From an uncultured Prochlorococcus sp. (GTDB lineage Bacteria; Cyanobacteriota; Cyanobacteriia; PCC-6307; Cyanobiaceae), in contig CABYNZ010000001.1 in the NCBI GenBank assembly GCA_902520485.1, forward strand, positions 62,001-126,000: 64,000 nt of DNA, in the 5' to 3' direction. This document shows positions 18,732 through 26,114 of this stretch, piece by piece. A program made the position numbers and the translations under genes. The notes under the pieces are model-generated. The model was given only the letters and a program-made list of their open reading frames with translations. It was not told where the DNA came from and searched no databases. Within the stretch, counting starts at the first letter, position 1. Each line of letters opens with the position of its first letter.

Positions 18732-19403
18732 TTGTTCATTACCGTTTGCGGACAAAAAGGGGGGGTAGCCAAGACCTGTACAAGTATTCACCTTGCTAGT
18801 GTTTGGCATTCTGAAGGTAAAAAAGTTTGCATAGTCGATGCCGACAAGAATAGATCTGCTTTAGCATACGCATCAAGAGGCAATCTTCCATTTCCAGTTT
18901 TCCCCGTCAGTTCAGCTGCTAAAGCATCAAGATCATCAGAAATTGTAATAACTGATGGCCAGGCTAGCAGTGATCAAGAAGAACTTAAACACTTAGCGTA
19001 TGGTTCAGATTTAGTTATCTTACCTACAACTGCAAAAGCAAGATCGGTAGAATTAACTGTTGAACTAGCTAATTTATTAAGCAACTTAAAAGTTAACCAT
19101 GCTGTAGTAATAGTAAAAGTTGATTTTAGACAGCAAAAAGCAGCGCAACAAGCCAAAGCAGCTCTAGAAAATTTTGGTTTATATGTTTTTGATACATTTA
19201 TCCCCTTACTTTCAGCATTTGATAAAGCCGAAGCCTCGGGCAATGCTGTATTTGAAGCTGTAGACGATTTAGGTAGATCAGATCCTCGTCGAATGACGGG
19301 CTGGTCTGCTTATTGTTCAATTGCCTCACAAATTCCATGCCTGATTTCGAAGCCCTCATCCGACACCAACAACTTAAACAACCAACAACCAATCAGCGCT
19401 TAA
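18732..19403 (+). CDS. ParA/MinD-family ATPase (orphan)
   Basis: A 223-residue P-loop ATPase. The deviant Walker A of ParA is present as KGGVAKT (residues 9-15), followed by the SIHLASVWHSEGKKVCIVDADKN block with its conserved Asp. The start is TTG at 18732, directly before FITVCGQKGG; no better start exists. No parB or parS-like sequence is nearby, so it is an orphan, possibly positioning a cellular cargo rather than a chromosome. The next gene overlaps its 3' end by 67 bp. Confidence 0.88.
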   Translation: MFITVCGQKGGVAKTCTSIHLASVWHSEGKKVCIVDADKNRSALAYASRGNLPFPVFPVSSAAKASRSSEIVITDGQASSDQEELKHLAYGSDLVILPTTAKARSVELTVELANLLSNLKVNHAVVIVKVDFRQQKAAQQAKAALENFGLYVFDTFIPLLSAFDKAEASGNAVFEAVDDLGRSDPRRMTGWSAYCSIASQIPCLISKPSSDTNNLNNQQPISA

Positions 19404-19579
19404 AAGTAGTTGATTCTTCTAATTTTGAAGGAGAAAAGAACGAAGAAGCAAAGATTAGACAATCTGGATTATTAGTTAATTTTTTTGGAGGTTTTATAGG
19501 CTCTGTAATTGGAACTTTAACAATACTTTTTCTCTACATAAATGAATATCTTCCATTAGATTTACTAAAAATTAAGTAG
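19337..19579 (+). CDS. Small membrane protein overlapping the ParA gene
   Basis: An 80-residue protein from the ATG at 19337 (MPDFEALIRHQQL). A polar N-terminal half precedes one transmembrane helix (about 46-69, GLLVNFFGGFIGSVIGTLTILFLY). It overlaps the last 67 bp of the ParA gene in another frame, suggesting translational coupling and possibly a membrane partner for that ATPase. Its TAG stop lies inside the left copy of a 19-bp direct repeat that flanks the accessory block. Confidence 0.75.
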   Translation: MPDFEALIRHQQLKQPTTNQRLKVVDSSNFEGEKNEEAKIRQSGLLVNFFGGFIGSVIGTLTILFLYINEYLPLDLLKIK

Positions 19580-19592
19580 TATATTCACTATT
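19574..19592 (+). repeat. Left 19-bp boundary repeat
   Basis: Copy of AAGTAGTATATTCACTATT overlapping the TAG stop (19577-19579) of the small membrane protein gene. It matches 24802-24820 in 18 of 19 positions in the same orientation. Confidence 0.6.
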
Positions 19593-19618
19593 GATACATA
19601 TATATCCCCAAATCCATT

Positions 19619-19729
19619 GGTATCACTGGGTTCTTACTTCTAAAATTAGTGTTATATAGGTGTTACAAACCTTTTTTCACAGGGTCAAACCATTTGGTAT
19701 CACTGAACTAGTGTTATAAAGGTGCTACA
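19619..19729 (+). repeat. Left-end repeat cluster (two imperfect copies)
   Basis: Two imperfect direct copies, each starting CCATT(T)GGTATCACTG and ending in a 20-bp composite: AGTGTTATATAGGTGTTACA at 19648-19667 and AGTGTTATAAAGGTGCTACA at 19710-19729. Each composite holds two RGTGNTAYA units with an 11-bp period. The GGTATCACT at 19619-19627 and 19696-19704 is the same unit inverted. No coding sequence is seen in 19580-19779. Likely a protein-binding array; identity of the protein is unknown. Confidence 0.6.
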
Positions 19730-19779
19730 ACAACATGAAATTAGATATTATTTAGCGTCAGTTATCTTTATTTAATTAA

Positions 19780-20013
19780 TTATTCTTTGTTAGCAACATC
19801 TTCTAATAATGTTGAATCAAATAATTCAAGAATCCTACCTTCTTTGTTAACTAATCTATGGGCAGTATGTGTTGCAAAATATTTATTTACTCCATGATTG
19901 ATTGCTGTCGAATAATCATAAAAAGTATCTAATCTTTTCCATTCACCCTTAATAGTCAACATTTCCAGGTGGACTTTATTTTTTTCAAAAAATTCTTTAT
20001 CAGGTACTTTCAT
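19780..20013 (-). CDS. Hypothetical 77-residue protein
   Basis: A hydrophilic 77-residue protein, MKVPDKEFFEKNKVHLEM at the start, a central WKRLDTFYDYSTAINHGVNK segment and a VNKEGRILELFD end that reads like a small beta-rich domain. No family recognised. Its ATG overlaps the stop of the 50-residue gene upstream in the sequence ATGA (20010-20013), the classical sign of translational coupling, so the two are expected to be made together. Confidence 0.65.
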   Translation of the reverse strand: MKVPDKEFFEKNKVHLEMLTIKGEWKRLDTFYDYSTAINHGVNKYFATHTAHRLVNKEGRILELFDSTLLEDVANKE

Positions 20014-20162
20014 TTCTTAAATAAATCTTGAATGACATATATATCCTCTGCATTTGGATATTTCTGTTGAAAAACGCTTATCGCATTAGTAGGCGAAATA
20101 GCAAATAAATTTATTTTAATCCTGTAAGAGTCAATTAAACCTGATATCAAATATTTTTTCAT
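20010..20162 (-). CDS. Hypothetical 50-residue protein, coupled to the 77-residue gene
   Basis: A 50-codon frame from the ATG at 20162: MKKYLISGLIDSYRIKINLF, then AISPTNAISVFQQKYPNAEDIYVIQDLFKK. It is compact, with alternating beta-like strands and a plausible helix, and no signal peptide. Its TGA overlaps the ATG of the next gene by 4 nt. No known family is recognised; the small paired layout resembles toxin-antitoxin operons in form only. It is divergent from the 121-residue gene at 20292. Confidence 0.6.
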   Translation of the reverse strand: MKKYLISGLIDSYRIKINLFAISPTNAISVFQQKYPNAEDIYVIQDLFKK

Positions 20163-20291
20163 TATGAATATGATCGCTTTTTTTAAGAGTAGTAAAAATA
20201 ATTTTTTGGAGCATTAAATATTTTGATATACCCGGATAGGAAGAAAAAAGTATTTAAATCGGTTAAATCTAAATAAGTCAATTTTTATATT

Positions 20292-20657
20292 ATGGACCGA
20301 ATAAATGCAATGCCACATGAAATAGAACTGGAATTAAAAAAGTTCGAACTTAAAATTTCCAAACTAAACAAAGAAGAGATGTTTAAAGAACTAATGCTTC
20401 TTAAATTTGACTCTGAAAACAATTTTTATTTTATAAAGAAGTATTTAAGCAAACATGGAATGAGAATATCAAGACAAATTATTCAAAGGCATAATACAGA
20501 TCATGTAGTGATCGCTTTTGGATATTTATCCGAAAAAATGCATCAATTATTTAAAAAGAATATTTTCCCTGAGGTTAAACTTGAATCTCAAAGATTAATC
20601 GATCTAATAATAAATAATCGATCTACTAAAAAAGTAAGAATCCATGAAAAAAATTAG
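20292..20657 (+). CDS. Hypothetical 121-residue protein, first gene of the helicase operon
   Basis: A predominantly helical, Lys/Glu-rich cytoplasmic protein (MDRINAMPHEIELELKKFEL...), with a central KYLSKHGMRISRQIIQRHNTDHVV segment that could form a helix-turn-helix-like unit, though no match to a DNA-binding family is claimed. Its last 14 bp overlap the start of the TPR gene. An alternative ATG lies six codons downstream (20310). Confidence 0.65.
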   Translation: MDRINAMPHEIELELKKFELKISKLNKEEMFKELMLLKFDSENNFYFIKKYLSKHGMRISRQIIQRHNTDHVVIAFGYLSEKMHQLFKKNIFPEVKLESQRLIDLIINNRSTKKVRIHEKN

Positions 20658-21390
20658 ACCAATTTTTCATATATCTTTCTTAATCTTTTTACTTTCGGTG
20701 CCATATGAAATATTTGCAACAAATAATAAGAATGTCCTGGATTTAGAAAGATCAAGAGAACTACTTTTAGATGGTTATATACAAAGTGACTTTGATAATC
20801 ATCAAATAGCAATTGAATACTTTACTGAAGCAATCAGACTAAATCCAAATAATCTTTTTGCTTTCTTAAATAGAGCATATTCCAAGCATGAAATAAAAGA
20901 CATTGCAGGTGCTTGGGATGACTTAAATATTGCACTAGAAATTGATCCTAATAATGGCATTGCTTTTTATAATCGTGCAATTGTGAATTGGAAACTTGGT
21001 CATCAATTAAGTGCCATTAAAGATTATTCAAAAGCAATCAATAAAAATATCAAATTAAAAAATGCATACGCTATTAGAGGAATTCTTAAATCAAATATTG
21101 GAGATGCTGAAGGCGCATGTGCTGATTGGCAAAAAGCAAGTGAAAACAAAAATGAAAGAGCAACTTTATGGGTTCAAGAAAACTGTTTACCAAATATTTC
21201 TGAAGAGTTTAAAAAGAAAACAGAAAATAAAGTACTTATGGCCAATGCCAGAAGGAAATATTTTTCCGGCGAAATTAGAGAATCATGTAATTATTATGAG
21301 CAAGCAAAAATCAATGGTTATAAAGCAAGTAACTTTCGGGACAAATTAAAACTTATGATTATTACTGATCCAATGTGCTTTGTCTTTTAG
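20644..21390 (+). CDS. Exported TPR-repeat protein
   Basis: A 248-residue protein with a cleavable-type signal peptide (MKKIRPIFHISFLIFLLSVPYEIFA, residues 1-25) and at least three TPR units: about 49-80 (AIEYFTEAIRLNPNN), 83-115 (GAWDDLNIALEIDPNN) and 117-150 (AIKDYSKAINKN). A degenerate unit follows (EGACADWQKAS), then a C-terminal helix pair. TPRs mediate protein-protein contacts; export would place this one outside the cytoplasm, away from the nuclease-helicase encoded 9 bp downstream in the same apparent operon. Two features are visible, their connection is not. Confidence 0.82.
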   Translation: MKKIRPIFHISFLIFLLSVPYEIFATNNKNVLDLERSRELLLDGYIQSDFDNHQIAIEYFTEAIRLNPNNLFAFLNRAYSKHEIKDIAGAWDDLNIALEIDPNNGIAFYNRAIVNWKLGHQLSAIKDYSKAINKNIKLKNAYAIRGILKSNIGDAEGACADWQKASENKNERATLWVQENCLPNISEEFKKKTENKVLMANARRKYFSGEIRESCNYYEQAKINGYKASNFRDKLKLMIITDPMCFVF

Positions 21391-21399
21391 TCCCACAAG

Positions 21400-24300
21400 A
21401 TGGCAACCTTTGATGAATTCTTTGCATCTTTAGATTTAGATGAAGAAGGAAACGTTAAAACAGATAAGACAGAAAAAGGACTCCCTTTCGAACAGATTTT
21501 CGTTAAGTGGTTTTTACTTAATGATCCGATTTGGAGTTCTAAAGTAGATCGTTTTTTAGAAACTGGACAAGATTTAGGAATAGATTTAATTTTTAGAGAT
21601 AAAGAGGGCAACAAATGGGCAGTCCAATCAAAAGGTTACTCGCCAAGTACGTACATAACCAAAAGTGATATTGATAGTTTTATCTCTGATTCTCCAACTT
21701 CAGAATTTTATGGAAGACTCTTGATAGCGAGTACTGATCGCATTGGAACAAATGCTGACAAAACACTTAAAAAAAACAAGGTTGTACGATTTCTATTAAA
21801 AGATTTTCATACTTCATCAATAAATTTTCCCTCAAACATAAAAGAACTTTCAAAAGTTAAAAAAAGAAAACCTTTTTCAAGAAGAAATCATCAAATAAAA
21901 GCAGTTAATGAGGTCTTAGAAAAAATAAACGCTGTTAACAGGGGTCAAGTTCTTATGGCATGCGGAACTGGTAAAACATTAACCTCATTGTGGATTAAAG
22001 AGGATTTAAAAGCGAAGCAAGTATTAGTCCTAGTTCCATCATTAAACCTGCTTAGTCAGACTTTAAGCGCATGGCGAAATAATCTTTCTGATCCATTTGA
22101 ATGGCAATGTGTTTGCTCTGACAAAACAGTCCATAAAAAGAAAAAAAATGATTTAGATGAGGATTGGATAAATGATCCTTCTGAATTAGGAATACCCGTT
22201 ACTAGCGATAGTGAAGAAATAAAAAAATTCCTTTTGAAAAAAGAATCCAAAGTCTTGTTTTCTACCTATCAATCTTCGGAACTTATTGTAGAAGTGCAAA
22301 AAGATATGCAAGTTCCTAACTTTGATATCATCTTTGCTGATGAAGCACATAAGTGTGCTGGGAAAATTTCTAAAGATTTTAGTTATGTTTTAGATAATGA
22401 AAAAATCAGAGGAAATAAAAGATTATTCTTTACTGCGACTCCGCGAGTTTTATCCAAAAAGATTAAAACACAAGCAATTAAAACAGAAACTGAAATTGCA
22501 TCAATGGATGACACATCAATCTTTGGAGATGTTCTTCACGTACTTAAATTTTCTGATGCAATTAAACAAAAAATATTATCAGACTATCAAGTTGTAGTAA
22601 TTGGTATAGATGACGTTTTGATTTCAGAAAAAATTAAAAATCGTGATTTTATCAAAACCAGTAAAGGTGAGATTATTGATGCAGAATCACTAGCACTTCA
22701 AATTGCACTAGCAAAAGGAATTAAAAAATATAACTTACGCAGAATAATTAATTTCCATTCGCAAATCGCAGGTGCACAATTATTCCGAGATACTTTTGAA
22801 AAAACAATAAATGAAATGCCCTTAAATGAAAAACCAATGGGGAAAATTAGTTGTGACTATGTAGAAGGAAGAATGACTACTGATAAACGTAATGAAAAAA
22901 TCAGGGATCTAGAGAAACTTGAAGCAAATGAGAGAAAAATTCTTGGTAACGCAAAATGTTTATCAGAAGGGGTTGATGTACCTTCGTTAGACGGTATTAC
23001 TTTTGTAGATCCTAAAAGCAGCGAAGTAGATATAATTCAAGCAGTAGGAAGGGTAATTCGCAAAGGAAATAAAGGAAAAAATGGCACTATTTTAATACCA
23101 ATTTACCTGCAAGACTTGAAAGATGTAGAAGACCAAGTTTTGGCAAGTAGATTTAGTGACGTTTGGACGGTCATCCAAGCACTTAAATGTCATGATGACG
23201 TTCTTAAAGAAAATATTGATAATTTAAGAATTTCTTACGGAAAAAGAAAAATCAAAAGAGAGGGTTATAAAGGTTTAAAACTTCACACAGAACTACCCGC
23301 CGAGAGAATAAGTGTAAATTTCATTAATTCGATTGAGACTTTATTAATTGAAAATACATCAGATGCTTGGTTTGAAAAGTATGGTGAATTAGAAGACTTC
23401 TTTTATGAGAATGGACACTCAAATATTGGTCGTTCTAACGAGAGATTAGGCAGATGGGTAGAAATTCAACGTAGCAACTATAAAAAAGGAAAATTATCCA
23501 AAGAAAGATTTGAATTACTAAGTAAATTAAATTTTGTTTGGGATATACCTGAGCATCAATGGAATGAGAACTATCAAGAACTAAAGATATTTTTTAAACA
23601 AAATGGACACTCAAATCCACCTACCAATACCCAACTCGGGAAATGGGTAAGTGACTTAAGATTACGATTCAAAAAGGGGAAATTATCCAAAGAACGTATT
23701 GAATTACTAAAAGAATTAAATTTTGCTTGGGATATACTTGAGCATCAATGGAATGAGAACTATCAAGAACTAAAGATATTTTTCCAGAAAAATAACAACT
23801 CATATCCAAGTCAAAAAACTGCTCTTGGTAATTGGGTTGGAATTCAAAGGAAATTATATAAACAAAATAAATTATCTACAGAACGTATTGAATTACTTAA
23901 TAAATTAAATTTTGTTTGGGATATACCTGAGCAACAATGGAATGAGAACTATCAAGAACTAAAGAAATTTTTTAAACAAAATGGGCATTCAAGTCCACCT
24001 ACCAATACCCAACTTGGGAAATGGGTTGTAGTTCAAAGGAAAGTATATAAAGACAATAAATTATCTACAGAACGTATTGAATTACTTAATAAATTAAGTT
24101 TTGTTTGGGATATACTTGAGCATAAATGGAATGAGAACTATCAAGAACTAAAGAAATTTTTTAGACAAAATGGACATTCAAATGCTCCTAAAGACAACCC
24201 TTTATCTAGTTGGAGTACCCAACAAAGAAAAAACTATAGAGAGAACAAACTATCTAATGATCAAATTGAATTATTAAACCAAATTAATTTTGTTTGGGAA

Positions 24301-24696
24301 AATTTATTAGATAATAAATGGGATGAGAAATATGAAGAATTAAAGATATTTTTTAAACAAAATGGACATTCAAGTCCTCCTAACATTCATCCTCTAAGCA
24401 GATGGGTTGGTAAACAAAGAACATTCTTCAAAAAAAACAAATTATCTAATAAAAGAATTGAATTATTAAATCAACTTAATTTTGTTTGGGATTTATTAGA
24501 TGATCAATGGCATAACAAATACAGAGAATTTATATTATTTCTTAAAGAGAATAGCAATTCATATCCAAACAGTAGAAACACACTTGGAAGATGGGTTGAA
24601 GTTCAACGAAGAAATTATAAAAAAGGAAAATTATCTTCCAAATATATAAAATTATTGAACGAAATAAACTTTATTTGGTCAATTAGTTCTGTTTAA
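21400..24696 (+). CDS. Nuclease-SF2 helicase fusion with seven helicase-associated (HA) repeats
   Basis: A 1098-residue protein. Residues 1-150: a restriction-endonuclease-like domain with D62 in GIDL and Q76-S-K78, the Mrr-type variant of the PD-(D/E)XK core. Residues 160-620: superfamily II helicase with Walker A CGTGKT (188-193), DEAH (314-317), TATPR (345-349) and motif VI QAVGRVIRKG (547-556). Residues 655-1098: seven tandem repeats of 63-64 residues matching the HA domain (W..Y.EL..FF..NGHS...LG.WV..QR...KLS.ERI.LL..LNFVWD). It starts at an ATG 9 bp after the TPR gene. Such fusions are seen in restriction and other DNA-processing systems; no methyltransferase is nearby. A role in phage defence or element maintenance is inference. 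Confidence 0.85.
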   Translation: MATFDEFFASLDLDEEGNVKTDKTEKGLPFEQIFVKWFLLNDPIWSSKVDRFLETGQDLGIDLIFRDKEGNKWAVQSKGYSPSTYITKSDIDSFISDSPTSEFYGRLLIASTDRIGTNADKTLKKNKVVRFLLKDFHTSSINFPSNIKELSKVKKRKPFSRRNHQIKAVNEVLEKINAVNRGQVLMACGTGKTLTSLWIKEDLKAKQVLVLVPSLNLLSQTLSAWRNNLSDPFEWQCVCSDKTVHKKKKNDLDEDWINDPSELGIPVTSDSEEIKKFLLKKESKVLFSTYQSSELIVEVQKDMQVPNFDIIFADEAHKCAGKISKDFSYVLDNEKIRGNKRLFFTATPRVLSKKIKTQAIKTETEIASMDDTSIFGDVLHVLKFSDAIKQKILSDYQVVVIGIDDVLISEKIKNRDFIKTSKGEIIDAESLALQIALAKGIKKYNLRRIINFHSQIAGAQLFRDTFEKTINEMPLNEKPMGKISCDYVEGRMTTDKRNEKIRDLEKLEANERKILGNAKCLSEGVDVPSLDGITFVDPKSSEVDIIQAVGRVIRKGNKGKNGTILIPIYLQDLKDVEDQVLASRFSDVWTVIQALKCHDDVLKENIDNLRISYGKRKIKREGYKGLKLHTELPAERISVNFINSIETLLIENTSDAWFEKYGELEDFFYENGHSNIGRSNERLGRWVEIQRSNYKKGKLSKERFELLSKLNFVWDIPEHQWNENYQELKIFFKQNGHSNPPTNTQLGKWVSDLRLRFKKGKLSKERIELLKELNFAWDILEHQWNENYQELKIFFQKNNNSYPSQKTALGNWVGIQRKLYKQNKLSTERIELLNKLNFVWDIPEQQWNENYQELKKFFKQNGHSSPPTNTQLGKWVVVQRKVYKDNKLSTERIELLNKLSFVWDILEHKWNENYQELKKFFRQNGHSNAPKDNPLSSWSTQQRKNYRENKLSNDQIELLNQINFVWENLLDNKWDEKYEELKIFFKQNGHSSPPNIHPLSRWVGKQRTFFKKNKLSNKRIELLNQLNFVWDLLDDQWHNKYREFILFLKENSNSYPNSRNTLGRWVEVQRRNYKKGKLSSKYIKLLNEINFIWSISSV
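23362..24693 (+). repeat. Seven in-frame 189/192-bp tandem repeats encoding HA domains
   Basis: Units begin at 23362, 23554, 23743, 23932, 24121, 24313 and 24502, with exact 189-bp spacing for four of six steps and 192 bp for the others. Units 2, 3 and 4 share long nearly identical DNA (for example AATGAGAACTATCAAGAACT in units 2-5), so repeats are recent or homogenised and copy number could change by recombination without breaking the frame. Confidence 0.9.
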
Positions 24697-24732
24697 TTTT
24701 TGCATATATTTTTTATTTTTATGTGGAAATCT

Positions 24733-24752
24733 AGTGGTACATTGGTGGTATA
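24733..24752 (+). repeat. Right-end composite repeat
   Basis: AGTGGTACATTGGTGGTATA: two RGTGNTAYA units with an 11-bp period, in the same orientation as the two left-end composites. It lies in the 103-bp gap between the helicase stop and the argJ stop. Confidence 0.5.
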
Positions 24753-24799
24753 TGAGTTCTGTATTCTCCGTAATCAATTGCTATGACTGCAGTTTGGGG

Positions 24800-26038
24800 T
24801 CAAGTAGTATATTCGCTATTTATTTCAACATATTTTTTAGAAAGATCGCACCCCCAAGCTGTACCTTTCGATTCGCCAGAATTTAGATTAATCATAATTT
24901 TTACAATATCATCTACTAAATATCTACCTTTCATTCTGGACTTAATATAGTCTGTGACTTTTTGTGGATCATATTTATTTAACTTGCCTTTTTCCAAAAT
25001 CTGGGCGTTTCCAATACATAAGTCAACGTCATTAAAATTAAATTTAACTCCAGAATTACCCGCAGCAGAAATGATTCGTCCCCAATTCGGATCACAACCA
25101 TGTATCGCAGTTTTTACCAAGGAAGAATTACAGATAGATTTCGCGAGAATAATTGCATCATCTGTATTTTTTGCTCCTTGAACCAAAACTTCTAATAAAC
25201 AATTTGCTCCCTCTCCATCCCTTGCAATATTTTTTGCCAAGTTCTGACATACAATATCAATCCCTTGTTGGATAATTGGAAAAAACCTTTTTTCAATTTT
25301 CTCTCCTGCATTTATTCCAACAAAAGAATCATTTGTGCTTGTCTCTCCATCAACTGATATTGCATTAAAAGATTTTTGAACCGCAATAGCAATCATTTTG
25401 TCCCATTCTTCTTTTTGAATACCCGCATCACAGGTTAGAAAAGCAAGCATTGTAGCCATGTTGGGGTAAATCATTCCTGAACCTTTTGCAAATCCTGCTA
25501 TTTTTATTTTTCTACCTTGAATAATCGTCTCTATTGACACTTTTTTCAAAGTCAAATCAGTAGTTAAAATTGCTTCTGCTGCATTTGCAAAATTATTAGC
25601 CTTTAAATCACTAACTAAATTCGGTAAATTTTTTACTAAATCATTTATTTGTATTGGAACACCAATTACACCAGTTGAGCACATTAAAACTTCTTCTTCT
25701 TTTATACCTAAAAGTTCCGCAATCTTTCCTGTAGCAATTTGAAAATGTTGAATGCCAAGATTTCCCGTACATGCATTTGCTTGACCAGAATTAATTAATA
25801 TTGCTCTTACAAAACCTGAAGTTGTTTTAATCCTTTCCTCACAAATATCCACACAAGAAGCTCGAACAATTGATTGAGTAAACATCCCACTAAAAATACT
25901 TCCTTCTGGAGCGAGTATTAGTGCTAAATCTTTTTTATTAGAAGCTTTTAAACCAGCAGATATCCCAGCAAAAAGAAACCCCTTGGGTGTTACCTTACTG
26001 TCATCAACAAACGACCAATTGGAATCTAACTGGCTCAA
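24800..26038 (-). CDS. argJ: Bifunctional ornithine acetyltransferase/N-acetylglutamate synthase
   Basis: Recycles the acetyl group from N-acetylornithine to glutamate in arginine biosynthesis. The 412-residue precursor self-cleaves before the Thr of the conserved KGSGMIYPNMATML block (T196), giving alpha and beta chains; NSGQANACTG (83-92) forms part of the active site and the C-terminus GTAWGCDLSKKYVEIN is normal. Its 3' end carries the right-hand 19-bp repeat. argH at the right edge of the window belongs to the same pathway. Confidence 0.97.
   Translation of the reverse strand: MSQLDSNWSFVDDSKVTPKGFLFAGISAGLKASNKKDLALILAPEGSIFSGMFTQSIVRASCVDICEERIKTTSGFVRAILINSGQANACTGNLGIQHFQIATGKIAELLGIKEEEVLMCSTGVIGVPIQINDLVKNLPNLVSDLKANNFANAAEAILTTDLTLKKVSIETIIQGRKIKIAGFAKGSGMIYPNMATMLAFLTCDAGIQKEEWDKMIAIAVQKSFNAISVDGETSTNDSFVGINAGEKIEKRFFPIIQQGIDIVCQNLAKNIARDGEGANCLLEVLVQGAKNTDDAIILAKSICNSSLVKTAIHGCDPNWGRIISAAGNSGVKFNFNDVDLCIGNAQILEKGKLNKYDPQKVTDYIKSRMKGRYLVDDIVKIMINLNSGESKGTAWGCDLSKKYVEINSEYTT
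24802..24820 (+). repeat. Right 19-bp boundary repeat
   Basis: AAGTAGTATATTCGCTATT, matching 19574-19592 in 18 of 19 positions. It overlaps the last codons and one base of the stop codon of argJ (stop complement at 24800-24802), so this copy has a coding role and may be the original target sequence. Confidence 0.6.
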
Positions 26039-26114
26039 ACTTTTTGGTATTTTAATTCATACTAACTACTCTTTATTACTAAAGAAACTAAGTAATTAGA
26101 TTATTATTAATTAT

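Larger units (their letters stand above)
19574..24820. mobile_element. Putative integrated element or accessory cassette, no recombinase gene
   Basis: The 5.2-kb block between two convergent housekeeping-type genes is bounded by a 19-bp direct repeat, AAGTAGTATATTCACTATT at 19574-19592 and the same with one change (A to G) at 24802-24820. Both copies cover the stop codon of the adjacent flanking gene. Repeated RGTGNTAYA units lie near both ends. Cargo: a divergent two-gene minus-strand operon and a plus-strand operon ending in a nuclease-helicase fusion. No integrase, transposase or tRNA is present. That the block is an insertion is an inference from this structure. Confidence 0.5.

Noticed and set aside
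19780-20162. Toxin-antitoxin assignment for the coupled small genes
   Set aside because: Size and overlap fit, but neither protein shows a known toxin or antitoxin motif, so only the coupled layout is reported.
23362-24693. CRISPR-like or satellite repeat
   Set aside because: The repeats are 189/192 bp, in frame and encode HA domains; they have no spacer structure.
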